Assembly (NCBI GenBank): GCA_035946625.1
Contig: DASYZE010000033.1
Coordinates: forward strand, 62,001-126,000
DNA from: DASYXZ01 sp035946625
GTDB taxonomy: Bacteria > Acidobacteriota > Terriglobia > UBA7540
Direction: 5' to 3'
DNA: 64,000 nt
The notes beneath the pieces were generated by a model, which saw nothing but the letters and a program-made list of their open reading frames with translations, had not been told where the DNA came from and ran no database searches. Positions 15,147 to 23,911 of this stretch are shown piece after piece. The first letter of the stretch is position 1. Each line of letters begins with the position of its first letter. The translations under genes and the position numbers were made by a program.

Positions 15147-17852
15147 GTGAAATCACTTCAAAGAATAAGAGTGGGGGGCGGAGTCAAATGGGCCGCGCTG
15201 GGGGCAGCGGTGGTCTTGGGTGCGGGAATGGCGCTGGCCCAGAGCGTGCCGGTAGTTACGGGCGATGCGCGGGTGGACAAGTTGTTGAGCCAGATGACGC
15301 TCCAAGAGAAGCTGGCGCTGATTCATGGCACGCACGAAGACCCCGCAGACTACCAAGGACAGGCCGGCTACCTGGCGGGGGTTGCGCGCCTGGGCATTCC
15401 AGGGATGCGCTTTGCCGATGGGCCTCCGGGCGTGCTCACGCGCCACCCGTCGCAGGGCGAGACGGCCACTATGGGCGTGGCGGCCACCTTCAGTGTGAAG
15501 GACGCGGAGGATAACGGCCTGGTGATTGGCCGCGAGGACCGTGCCCTGGGCATTGACGTGTCCCTGCAACCCTTCGTGAACATCGACCGCGACCTCGAGT
15601 TCGGCCGCGGGTACAACACCTTCGGTGAAGACCCGTTGCTGACGGGCGAAATTGCCGCGGCCGAGATCAAGGGCATCAAGTCGCAGCACGTCATGGCTCA
15701 GGTGAAGCACTTTGTGGCCTACGACTCCGATAATGAAAACACCTGGGTGGACGACCAGACGCTGCACGAGGTTTACGTGGCCCCGTTCGACGCGGCCATC
15801 CGGGCGGGCGTCGCGTCCATCATGTGCTCCTACAATCGGCTCAATGGAACCTTTGCCTGCGGGAATGAATCCACGCTGACCAAAATCCTGCGCGACGAGA
15901 TCGGCTTTAAGGGATTTGTGACTTCGGACTGGGGCGCCGTCCACGCCGTCAGCTTCATCAACGCCGGCCTGGACATGGAGATGCCAGGCGAGCCAGCGCC
16001 CGGAGCTGCTTTCTCTCTCCCATCGTTCTTCGATTTACAGCCTCCTCCACCCCCGCGCAAGGCCATTTCCGGCGACATTCTGGCGAGCTTTTTTGGCGAC
16101 AATCTGCCCGAGGAGCCGGCCCCGAAGCACGATTTTGACTTCAGCAATTTCGCCAGGAAGCTCGACCCCAGGAAGATGACGGAGGCCCTGAAGGACGGCA
16201 CGGTGAACGAGGCTGCCATCACCCGAGCTGCAGGGCACGTGCTCTATGAGATGGTGCGCTTCGGCTACCTGGACGGCCAATCGAAACACGAGGTGACTAA
16301 GCAATCCGTCGAGGCCAATGCCAGGATTATCGAGAAGACGGGCGAAGATGCCGCGGTGCTGCTGAAGAACGAAGGCGGCGCATTGCCCTTAAAGGCGGCA
16401 GATCTTGATGCGGTGGTCCTCATCGGCCCCACCGCCCTCCAGGTTGACGCGATAGGCATCAACGGCGAACGATCCGTGGGTCTGCCGTGGCGGCAGGTGG
16501 GTCCGCTCGATGCCATGAAGAAGATCTCGGGAAACCCCAATATACGTTTTGCCGTGGATGACGATATGGCCGGCTCTCCGATTCCCCCTTCGGCGCTGAG
16601 CCACGATGGCCAATCCGGCTTGGAGCGCACCGGTTCGGGCGCTCCGCAGAGTGATGCCGAACTCAACTTCACCCGCAAGGGCGGCAATGCCCTCGCCCCC
16701 AACTCGGCGAATACCTGGAAGGGCACGCTCACCGCGCCCCATGCGGGCACGTACTGGCTCTATCTGCAGGCCATGGGCACCAACGCCAGGATCATTCTCG
16801 ACGGCAAGAATCTGGCGGGCACCGGCGCCGTCCGGGGTGGCGTACACGGAGACATCCTGCAAGCCAACCAGGACAACGCCGTTCCCACCCCTGATGGGCT
16901 CGACAACGTTCGCCGCGCCGTTAATCTGGCGGCGGGGCCGCACGCCATCGAAATCAAAACCAGTCCCGACAGTTCCGGCGCGCCCGTCCAAGTGCGCCTG
17001 AACTGGTACACCCCGGGGCAGCGCGAGGCAGACCACGAGGCAGCCATCGCCGCCGCCAAGGACGCCAAAATAGCAGTGGTCTTCCTCTGGACCCGCCTGG
17101 AGCCGGTCTTCGGCTTGCCCGGCGAGCAGAATAAATTGGTTGAAGAAGTTGCCGCCGTCAATCCCAACACCATCGTAGTGCTCAACACCAGCCAGCCCGT
17201 GGCCTTGCCGTGGGTGGACAAGGTGAAGGCGGTGCTCGAAATGTGGTGGCCGGGCGACGAAGGCGGCTGGTCCACGGCGAATCTGCTGCTGGGCAAATCC
17301 AGCCCCGCCGGCCGACTGCCCGTCACTTGGGGCAAGCGCCTTGAGGACTACGCCGCCACTGATCCCAAACATGCGGAGCGCTCGAAGAAGGGGGTGGACG
17401 GCAAAACCACTTACAGCGAAGGCGTCAACGTGGGATACCGTTGGTTCGATAAGGAAAAGATCGATCCGCTCTTCCCTTTCGGCCACGGCCTCAGTTACAC
17501 CACCTTCGAATACTCCGGGCTGAAGATTACCAGGGCGTCCGACAGCGGGCTGGATGTCAACCTTCGCATCAAGAACACGGGGAGCGCCGACTCGGACGAG
17601 GTGCCTCAGGTCTACTTGGGCGCGCCGGCTGAGATTCCTGCCGGCGTGCAGTTCCCGATACGATCTCTGGCCGCCTTCGATCGCATCCACCTGGCCGCCG
17701 GCAAAAGCAAGATCGTCACGCTGCACGTGGCGCTGCGCCAGTTGCAGTACTGGTCCACCGCCAGCCACGCATGGGCAACCCCGAGGGGGAAGCGCACCCT
17801 CAGCGTAGGCGCCTCTTCCCGCGACCTGCGCCTGGAGCGAAGCATCGACTGA
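15147..17852 (+). CDS. Exported GH3 beta-glucosidase with PA14 insertion
   Basis: A 901-residue protein with a signal peptide (residues 1-31, ending ALAQ). The GH3 N-terminal barrel runs about 40-340, with the K187-H188 pair in VKHFVAYDS and the nucleophile D261 in FVTSDWGAVHA. The GH3 C-terminal domain is interrupted around residues 505-640 by a PA14-like domain (WKGTLTAPHAGTYWLYLQA...ARIILDG), as in PA14-bearing beta-glucosidases. A fibronectin-III-like domain closes the protein (YTTFEYSGLKI onward). It starts at GTG 15147 behind GGGAGG. It removes terminal beta-linked sugars in the periplasm or outside; the exact glycoside is unknown. A GH2 enzyme follows after 78 bp and is probably co-transcribed. 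Confidence 0.93.
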   Translation: MKSLQRIRVGGGVKWAALGAAVVLGAGMALAQSVPVVTGDARVDKLLSQMTLQEKLALIHGTHEDPADYQGQAGYLAGVARLGIPGMRFADGPPGVLTRHPSQGETATMGVAATFSVKDAEDNGLVIGREDRALGIDVSLQPFVNIDRDLEFGRGYNTFGEDPLLTGEIAAAEIKGIKSQHVMAQVKHFVAYDSDNENTWVDDQTLHEVYVAPFDAAIRAGVASIMCSYNRLNGTFACGNESTLTKILRDEIGFKGFVTSDWGAVHAVSFINAGLDMEMPGEPAPGAAFSLPSFFDLQPPPPPRKAISGDILASFFGDNLPEEPAPKHDFDFSNFARKLDPRKMTEALKDGTVNEAAITRAAGHVLYEMVRFGYLDGQSKHEVTKQSVEANARIIEKTGEDAAVLLKNEGGALPLKAADLDAVVLIGPTALQVDAIGINGERSVGLPWRQVGPLDAMKKISGNPNIRFAVDDDMAGSPIPPSALSHDGQSGLERTGSGAPQSDAELNFTRKGGNALAPNSANTWKGTLTAPHAGTYWLYLQAMGTNARIILDGKNLAGTGAVRGGVHGDILQANQDNAVPTPDGLDNVRRAVNLAAGPHAIEIKTSPDSSGAPVQVRLNWYTPGQREADHEAAIAAAKDAKIAVVFLWTRLEPVFGLPGEQNKLVEEVAAVNPNTIVVLNTSQPVALPWVDKVKAVLEMWWPGDEGGWSTANLLLGKSSPAGRLPVTWGKRLEDYAATDPKHAERSKKGVDGKTTYSEGVNVGYRWFDKEKIDPLFPFGHGLSYTTFEYSGLKITRASDSGLDVNLRIKNTGSADSDEVPQVYLGAPAEIPAGVQFPIRSLAAFDRIHLAAGKSKIVTLHVALRQLQYWSTASHAWATPRGKRTLSVGASSRDLRLERSID

Positions 17853-17930
17853 TAACCGGAAATGAGACCAGGGATGGGCGGGAGTGGCGAAAAAAGTTCG
17901 AACCTGGATTGGTGGGGACGGGGAAAAAAC

Positions 17931-20474
17931 ATGGCGGGGAAAAGGATTTCGCGCCGTCAATTCATGGAGACCTCCATGGTGGGCTCGGCCACGGCGGCTT
18001 CGCTGGGGGCATTGGATCCCACCCGGCAATCCAGGGCGCAGGGTAGGAGTGAGGGAGATTCCGGGTCTGATCTTCGCGTGGAACTTGGGTTGAATGAAGG
18101 CTGGAGTTTCAGGCGCCAGGCCTCGCCGGGAAGCGCCACGGAACCTGAATTCGTGGGCGCGGAGAAACCGCAATATGACGATTCATCCTGGGCGCGGGTT
18201 TGGCTGCCGCACACGTGGGATGCCACTCCCGACAATCCATTTGTAACTTCGGGGCATTTTCGCGGCGTGGGTTGGTACCGGAAAGAGTTCGCAACACCCG
18301 GTGAACAGCACGACCGCCGTTCATGGTTGCACTTCAAGGGTGTCTTCCAGGTGGCCGAGGTGTGGGTCAATGGCCGTCATGCGGGGCAACATGTAGGCGG
18401 GTATTCCAGCTTCGCATTGGACGTGACTGATTTTCTTCAGCGCGACAGGCCGAACCTGCTCGCCGTCAAGGTGGATGACGTTTTGAATCCTTTCGTCGCC
18501 CCGGCCCAGGAAACGAACGTAGCCAACTATGGCGGCATCTATCGCACCGTCTCGCTGGAGACGATGAATGCCATCCATGTGCGCTATAACGGCACCTGGG
18601 TGACGGTGGAAGGCAACGAGGAAGCACCCGTCATTCGCGTTCGCACGTGGGTGGTGAACCAGAGCCCGTCGAAGAGATCCATCCGAATTGAGCACAACGT
18701 TCTGGACGCGGATGGGAAACAGGTGGCAAAACTGGAGGACACAGGTGCAATCGAGCCGGGCCAGGAAAATTCCTTTGACCTGAAAACTTCGGTGCTCGCC
18801 AATCCGCACCTCTGGTCGCCCGATTCTCCCTACCTCTACCGATTGGTGACCACTGTCCGGGAAGGGGAGCGGGGGTTGGACCGCTGCGCCACGCGGTTTG
18901 GAATTCGATTCGTCCGGCACGACCCCTCAACAGGGTTTATGCTAAACGGATTGCGCATCAATCTTCATGGGGTGAACCGTCGGCAGGATTATGGTTTTCT
19001 GGGCGATGCGGTGCCCGAAGCCGTGGCGGTGCGTGACGTCCGCCTGATGAAAGAGATGGGTGTGAACTTCTTTCGGACCTCGCATTACCCTCAGGACCCG
19101 GCCGTGCTCGATGCCTGCGATGATCTCGGCATTCTGGTTTGGGAGGAAGTTCCGAACATCAAAATCCACGTTTATCACCCGCCGCAGGATGGAGGCGAGC
19201 CGGTTTACACCACGCGTTTTCCCCGCCCGCTGGTGGAGAACATCGAACAGCAATTGAAGGAGATGGTCGAGCGCGACCGCAACCATCCTTGCATCATCAT
19301 CTGGGGCTTGGCGGATGATCTCAGCCGCTATCAGTATCCGGAAGACTTCGTCGAATTGAGCGACGCCACCCACGCGCTCGATCCCACCCGCTGGACCGCC
19401 GGGCGCGCTCCCCACGTGACCGACATCATCGATGCCACGACTTTCGATGACCTGTGGGGCGCGCATGAGAAACATCCCGAGCGCCGCTATATTTGGAATG
19501 AGTGGGGAGCCATCGCCTGCGAACGCGGGAGGGAAGGCCCGGCTCTGATTCATGATGAGAAAGCCCGAGCGGTGGCCGACAGCGAGGGGGCGCTATTCCA
19601 GGAAGGTTACTTGATGCAATGGAACGCCATGCCGTGGCTGGGCACGGTGAAGTGGTGCATGTTTGACTGCGGCGAGGTGAATGGTTCATCCACGCGAACG
19701 CTGTGGGAATTCCGGGACGGAAAGATAACCCTGCGCTGGCCTTTTAACGATTATCTCGGCGTTGCCGACATGTGGCGCCTGCCCAAGAACGCGTACTTCT
19801 TCCTTCAGTCGCAGTGGACGGAGCATCCCATGGTCCGCATGGTAGGTCACTGGACATGGCCTGAATCGGCGGAGCAGCAAAGGTCGGTGAGGGTTTACAG
19901 CAATTGCGACACGGTGGAGCTTCGGCTGAACGGTCGAAGCCTCGGTGTGCGCCAGCCCGTTTCGCAGGAGCGCGCGTGGGAGGATTTTCAGAAGATGGTG
20001 GAAAGGTCGAAAAGGCTGGCGGACAAGATCAATCAAAAGCGCTTGCCCGGCGCGCAACTTCTTCACCCACCGTTTGTGTGGGACCAGGTGAACTATGAAC
20101 CGGGGAGGTTGGTGGCGGTGGGGCAAAAGGGGCACACCACCGTCCGGCATGAACTGCGGACGGCAGGAAAGCCCCAAATGGTCTTGCTGAAAGCGGAGAA
20201 GCAGACGCTTAACGCCGACGGAGAAGACGTAAGCTTTATTGAGGCGGACATTGTGGATGATGCCGGGACCATTGTTCCGACGGCGCGACCCTGGATCAGT
20301 TTTGCTGTGAAGGGTCCGGCGAGACTCTTGGGCGCCACCACCCAGGTTGACGCGATCTCAGGAATGGCAGCGATCAACGTTCAGAGCACAGGTCAGGCTG
20401 GAGAAATCATGCTGGAAGCTAAATCCCCCGGGCTCGGAACCGGGTCGGCGCGCCTTGCGGCCGTGCGAAAGTAG
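17931..20474 (+). CDS. Tat-exported GH2 family glycosidase with altered acid/base motif
   Basis: An 847-residue protein. A twin-arginine signal (KRISRRQFMETSM, then a hydrophobic stretch to ALD) marks Tat export. It has a GH2 jelly-roll (about 45-215), an immunoglobulin-like domain (about 220-325), a TIM barrel (about 330-600) and further beta domains. The barrel shows the family strings INLHGVNRRQDYGF and NFFRTSHYP. In classical GH2 enzymes NHPSI..W..GNE ends in the acid/base Glu; here it reads NHPCIIIWGLADD, so that position is Asp (about residue 463). The nucleophile Glu is kept in YIWNEWGA (about residue 524). The start at 17931 gives the Tat signal at the N-terminus. Substrate (beta-galactoside, -glucuronide or other) is undetermined. 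Confidence 0.9.
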   Translation: MAGKRISRRQFMETSMVGSATAASLGALDPTRQSRAQGRSEGDSGSDLRVELGLNEGWSFRRQASPGSATEPEFVGAEKPQYDDSSWARVWLPHTWDATPDNPFVTSGHFRGVGWYRKEFATPGEQHDRRSWLHFKGVFQVAEVWVNGRHAGQHVGGYSSFALDVTDFLQRDRPNLLAVKVDDVLNPFVAPAQETNVANYGGIYRTVSLETMNAIHVRYNGTWVTVEGNEEAPVIRVRTWVVNQSPSKRSIRIEHNVLDADGKQVAKLEDTGAIEPGQENSFDLKTSVLANPHLWSPDSPYLYRLVTTVREGERGLDRCATRFGIRFVRHDPSTGFMLNGLRINLHGVNRRQDYGFLGDAVPEAVAVRDVRLMKEMGVNFFRTSHYPQDPAVLDACDDLGILVWEEVPNIKIHVYHPPQDGGEPVYTTRFPRPLVENIEQQLKEMVERDRNHPCIIIWGLADDLSRYQYPEDFVELSDATHALDPTRWTAGRAPHVTDIIDATTFDDLWGAHEKHPERRYIWNEWGAIACERGREGPALIHDEKARAVADSEGALFQEGYLMQWNAMPWLGTVKWCMFDCGEVNGSSTRTLWEFRDGKITLRWPFNDYLGVADMWRLPKNAYFFLQSQWTEHPMVRMVGHWTWPESAEQQRSVRVYSNCDTVELRLNGRSLGVRQPVSQERAWEDFQKMVERSKRLADKINQKRLPGAQLLHPPFVWDQVNYEPGRLVAVGQKGHTTVRHELRTAGKPQMVLLKAEKQTLNADGEDVSFIEADIVDDAGTIVPTARPWISFAVKGPARLLGATTQVDAISGMAAINVQSTGQAGEIMLEAKSPGLGTGSARLAAVRK

Positions 20475-20606
20475 TTGCCGGCCACGGCCAGTCTTTTGGA
20501 CCGTTGTTTTTTAAGGCGACAAAGCCCGCGCTCAGCTCGGGCAGGAGGACGAAAAACTCGAACGGCTTGTCATCCGGGGGCGCTTTTCATCACTCGGTTA
20601 AATGGC

Positions 20607-20620
20607 ATATTTGCGAATAT
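20607..20620. promoter_or_regulatory. Palindromic operator-like site upstream of RND operon
   Basis: ATATTTGCGAATAT is nearly self-complementary (12 of 14 positions) and AT-rich in a GC-rich setting, 38 bases before the first operon gene. ArsR/SmtB-type metal sensors bind such sites, but no such regulator is nearby, so the assignment is speculative. Confidence 0.3.
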
Positions 20621-20657
20621 TTTCATGCGCGGGGCGGCCTAAGATCTGGTAGAATGG

Positions 20658-21014
20658 ATGACCGTGCGTGGACACTTTAGGAGTCCATACTGGCGGTCCG
20701 CCACCACCTGCGCCATGGTGTTGTTGCAGGTACACCTTTTTTTGCTGACCGTTTTCCATCACCACGCCTCCGATTTCCTCCAGAATGTGCCGGCCACCGT
20801 GAGTCAGGGGCGCCAACATGCGCCGCGGGCGGTGGACGCCACTCTCATTTGCACTACCTGCCAAATTATCCGGCACAGCGCCTCGCGGCCAACGCTGGCC
20901 CCGCAGGCGCCTCAGATTGCCTCTGCCGTTCCCTTGCGCGTGGCCATTCTTCGTGATGACCCTCCCTCGCTGCAAAGGGTTGCTACTTTTGGTCGCGCTC
21001 CTCCTCTCGCCTGA
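20658..21014 (+). CDS. Small exported/membrane His-Cys protein leading the RND efflux operon
   Basis: A 118-residue protein. It has one hydrophobic segment (CAMVLLQVHLFLLTVF, residues 18-33) followed at once by HHHAS, then a CTTC pair (ICTTCQIIRH, about 64-73) and the end GRAPPLA. This pattern of membrane segment, His cluster, CxxC and a terminal RAPP resembles short proteins (DUF2946-like) found beside copper or other metal efflux genes. A role in metal binding or sensing is inferred from residues and position. Another frame overlaps the second half, but that frame lacks a start signal before 21274. Confidence 0.55.
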   Translation: MTVRGHFRSPYWRSATTCAMVLLQVHLFLLTVFHHHASDFLQNVPATVSQGRQHAPRAVDATLICTTCQIIRHSASRPTLAPQAPQIASAVPLRVAILRDDPPSLQRVATFGRAPPLA

Positions 21015-21273
21015 AAGCTTCCCCATCAATTTTGAATACGCGGGATTTGTTCGCGCGTGCGCCTGGAAGATGACCTTATCAGTTCATCTTCCTCCAACAT
21101 TTATTTTGGCGGTGAATCTGAACATGTTTGACAAACATCTTTTTTCCAACGGCTTGGTGAAAAATTCTCTCCCCCGCCGGGGCAGGTTATTCCGGGGAGC
21201 TTCCGGCGGCGCGGGAACCCGCCGGGCCTGTATTTTCAGGCCGGGACACCTCTCCCGCATCTGCGGAGTCGGA

Positions 21274-22593
21274 ATGGCAGGTGTGGAAAGTGTGGTGCAG
21301 GGAACCGCCAGGTGGCCGACGGTTCGTTTTTTACCGATGTACGGAACCATGTTGGCCGCCCTGGTCTTTCTGCCCTGTCGGGCCTGGGGACAAAGCCAGG
21401 CGCCGCCCACCCAGATCGATCTGGACCAGGCCATCCAGATGGCCATCGCCCACAACCACGCGCTGAAGGCGGCGCGCACCTTGATCGAGCAGAGCCGGGC
21501 CCAGGAAATTACCGCCGCCATCCGGCCCAACCCTGTCCTGACCTACGACGACCTGTTTGTGCCCATTTCTCCCGGCCAGTGGAATAGCACTACGTTCAAC
21601 AACGTGACGGAATTTGACGTAGGCGCCAGTTACACGTGGGAGCGCGGACGAAAGCGGCAACGTCGGAAGGACGCGGCCAAAGACCAGACCCAGGTGACCC
21701 AGTCACAAGTGGCGGACAGCGAGCGCGCTCTTAGCTTCAACGTGGCGCAGCAATTTCTGGGTGTGCTGCTGGCCAAGGCCGACCTGCAACTGGCGCAGCA
21801 GGACCTGAAGAGTTTTCAGGACACGGTGGACATCAGCGCCGCCCGGCTGAAGGCGGGGGACATCAGCGAAGGCGACTTCCTGAAAATCAAATTGCAATTG
21901 TTGCAGTTTCAGACCGACGTTTCCTCGTTCCAGTTGGCGCTGGTGCAGGCTCGAGCCAGCCTGCGCGCGCTGATCGGCTATGACGCCCTCCCCGCTCAAT
22001 ATGATGTGGTGGGCGAACTCACCTACTCTCCGCTCCATCTCAACCGCGAGGACTTGCAGTCCATGGCTTTGGGGCTGCGCCCGGATTTGCTGGCCGCCAA
22101 GCAAGGAGTGACCGCCGCCAACAGCCAATACCAATTGGCAAGAGCCAACGGGAAGAGGGACTTCACCACCACGCTCGACTATACCCACGTTTCCGCCATC
22201 AACAGCGCCAGCTTCATCTTCAATATGGAAATTCCGATATTCGACCGCAACCAGGGCGAGATTGCGCGAACCCATTCCGCCATTACCCAATCCCAGGAAA
22301 GCAAAACCGTGGCGGAAGAAACCGTCATGACCGACGTGACCACCGCCTACGAGGCCGTCCAGACGGGCGACCAGATTGTGGAACTTTATCAGTCCGGCTA
22401 CCTCAAGCAAGCGCAGGAATCACGCGATATCAGTGAATACGCCTACAAGCGCGGAGCCGCCAGCCTGCTCGATTTTCTGGATGCGGAGCGCAGCTACCGG
22501 GCCACCCAACTGGCCTATCGCCAGGCGCTGGCCCAGGACATGCTGGCGGTGGAACAATTGCGCGAGGCCGTGGGCACAAGGAAACTGCCATGA
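21274..22593 (+). CDS. TolC/CusC-type outer-membrane efflux protein
   Basis: A 439-residue protein. A signal peptide with hydrophobic core MYGTMLAALVFLPCRAWG ends before QSQAPP, followed by two OEP repeats: IDLDQAIQMAIAHNHALKAARTLIEQSRAQE and, from about residue 250, LNREDLQSMALGLRPDLLAAKQGV. Long helices with SYRATQLAYRQALAQDML form the channel end. It is the outer-membrane duct of a tripartite RND pump. The start at 21274 has GGAG five bases upstream; the frame is open further 5' but without a ribosome site. The stop overlaps the start of the adaptor gene by four bases (ATGA), so translation is coupled. Confidence 0.92.
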   Translation: MAGVESVVQGTARWPTVRFLPMYGTMLAALVFLPCRAWGQSQAPPTQIDLDQAIQMAIAHNHALKAARTLIEQSRAQEITAAIRPNPVLTYDDLFVPISPGQWNSTTFNNVTEFDVGASYTWERGRKRQRRKDAAKDQTQVTQSQVADSERALSFNVAQQFLGVLLAKADLQLAQQDLKSFQDTVDISAARLKAGDISEGDFLKIKLQLLQFQTDVSSFQLALVQARASLRALIGYDALPAQYDVVGELTYSPLHLNREDLQSMALGLRPDLLAAKQGVTAANSQYQLARANGKRDFTTTLDYTHVSAINSASFIFNMEIPIFDRNQGEIARTHSAITQSQESKTVAEETVMTDVTTAYEAVQTGDQIVELYQSGYLKQAQESRDISEYAYKRGAASLLDFLDAERSYRATQLAYRQALAQDMLAVEQLREAVGTRKLP

Positions 22594-23780
22594 GAAAAAC
22601 AGTGATGATCGGCAAGGGGCAAGCAGGGGTGGCGCTGGTGGCGGGGGCTGCACTTCTCCTGCTCACCCTGAGCGGCTGCTCGCGGCGGACGGCCGATGCC
22701 CAGGACAATACCACTTCTTTCGGCTCGAGGGAAACCAGTGCCGACAAGGCCAAGCTTTTCACAGTTCCCGAGAACCAGATGGAGCACGTGAGCGTGGTGA
22801 CGGTGGAGCCCACGCGCCTGCCCCGCGTCCTGCGACTTTCCGGGTCGGTGGCCTACAATAATTTCGAAACCACGCCGGTGATCACCCAGGTGGGGGGGCC
22901 GGTGGCGCGCATCCTGGTTTCGCCCGGCGAATTCGTTCGGGCCGGCCAGCCCCTGCTCTACGCTACCAGCCCGGATTACGCGCAAACCCGCACCAACTTC
23001 TTGAAATCCAGGGACGCCTCTGCGCTGGCGGAAAAAAATTACGCCCGCGCCCAGGACCTTTACGCGCACCACGCCGTTGCGGAAGCCGATTTGCTGCAAG
23101 CCGAGTCAGCGCGCAATCAGGCGCAGGCGGATTTGCAGGCAGCCGAGCAAGCGGTCAAAGTGCTGGGCATTCCCAGGCCCGAAAGCCTTCTGACCGGTCC
23201 CGGCTCGGCGGAAATACCCGTGCGGGCGCCCATCGCCGGTGAAATTGTGGAAAGGCTGGTGGGACCGGGCCAGGTCATTCAGGCCGGCGCCACCCAGTGC
23301 TTCACTATTTCCAACCTGAGCACCGTGTGGGTGATGGCCAACGTTTATGAAAAGGATCTGGGTTACATCCATCAGGGCGATGCGGCGGCCATCCAGACCG
23401 ACGCATATCCCACCACCTTCAGCGGGCGGATTTCCTACATCGGCGCGGCCCTCGATCCGACTTCACGCACCCTGCAAGTTCGGATCGTGACCAACAATCC
23501 CGGGGGCAAGTTGAAAAAGGACATGTACGTGACCGCGGAGGTGCAGGCGGGCGCCGTCAAAGACGCGCTCACCGTTCCGGATGCGGCCGTGCTGCGCAAT
23601 GATGAGAATCAGCCTTTTGTGTACGTGGCCGCCGGCCCCAATCAATTTGGCCAACGGCTGGTGACGATTGGAGACAGCCAGGACGGAAAAACGCAGGTCC
23701 TGAACGGACTGCAAGCGGGCGACCGGGTGGCCGCCGACGGCAGTTTGTTCTTGCAATTTGCCAATTCGTTTCAGAAATAA
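22590..23780 (+). CDS. RND efflux periplasmic adaptor (CusB/CzcB type), lipoprotein
   Basis: A 396-residue protein. The signal peptide ends in a lipobox, LTLSGC, so it is probably lipid-anchored. It then shows the membrane-fusion-protein plan: a barrel-sandwich/lipoyl half (VTQVGGPVARILVSPGEFVRAGQPLLYATS), a helical hairpin (about 130-190), the second lipoyl half (APIAGEIVERLVGPGQVI), a beta-barrel (VWVMANVYEKDLGYIHQGD) and a membrane-proximal domain. It links the TolC-type duct to the RND pump encoded next. No obvious Met-rich copper ligands mark it as CusB specifically. Confidence 0.92.
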   Translation: MRKTVMIGKGQAGVALVAGAALLLLTLSGCSRRTADAQDNTTSFGSRETSADKAKLFTVPENQMEHVSVVTVEPTRLPRVLRLSGSVAYNNFETTPVITQVGGPVARILVSPGEFVRAGQPLLYATSPDYAQTRTNFLKSRDASALAEKNYARAQDLYAHHAVAEADLLQAESARNQAQADLQAAEQAVKVLGIPRPESLLTGPGSAEIPVRAPIAGEIVERLVGPGQVIQAGATQCFTISNLSTVWVMANVYEKDLGYIHQGDAAAIQTDAYPTTFSGRISYIGAALDPTSRTLQVRIVTNNPGGKLKKDMYVTAEVQAGAVKDALTVPDAAVLRNDENQPFVYVAAGPNQFGQRLVTIGDSQDGKTQVLNGLQAGDRVAADGSLFLQFANSFQK

Positions 23781-23783
23781 ACC

Positions 23784-23889
23784 CTTGTCATTTGTCACTG
23801 GTCCTTGGTCATTCGTTCGTTGTGAGTATTCTGCCGGCGAATGACCAAGAGATGAGATGAAGCAAAAGGACAAACGACAAATGACAAAG
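23784..23889. repeat. Intercistronic inverted repeat between adaptor and RND pump genes
   Basis: Two nested arm pairs occur. CTTGTCATTTGTC (23784-23796) faces GACAAATGACAAAG (23876-23889), with one bulged base. CTTGGTCATTCG (23804-23815) is perfectly complementary to CGAATGACCAAG (23838-23849). Together they form a roughly 105-base cruciform or hairpin filling the 131 bp gap. No other gene fits there. Confidence 0.85.
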
Positions 23890-23911
23890 CACAAATGACG
23901 GCTTTTAGAAA

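Noticed and set aside
14878..15156. Minus-strand frame with a helix-turn-helix-like string
   Set aside because: No start signal, overlaps the GH3 ribosome site and is too short; kept only as a possible remnant.
16389..18173. Long minus-strand frame opposite the GH3 and GH2 genes
   Set aside because: It is a shadow of the high-GC coding strand; translation is His/Arg/Pro-rich with no family features.
20818..21273. 5' extension of the TolC-type frame
   Set aside because: Overlaps the small His/Cys gene, lacks a ribosome site and would put about 150 residues before the signal peptide.
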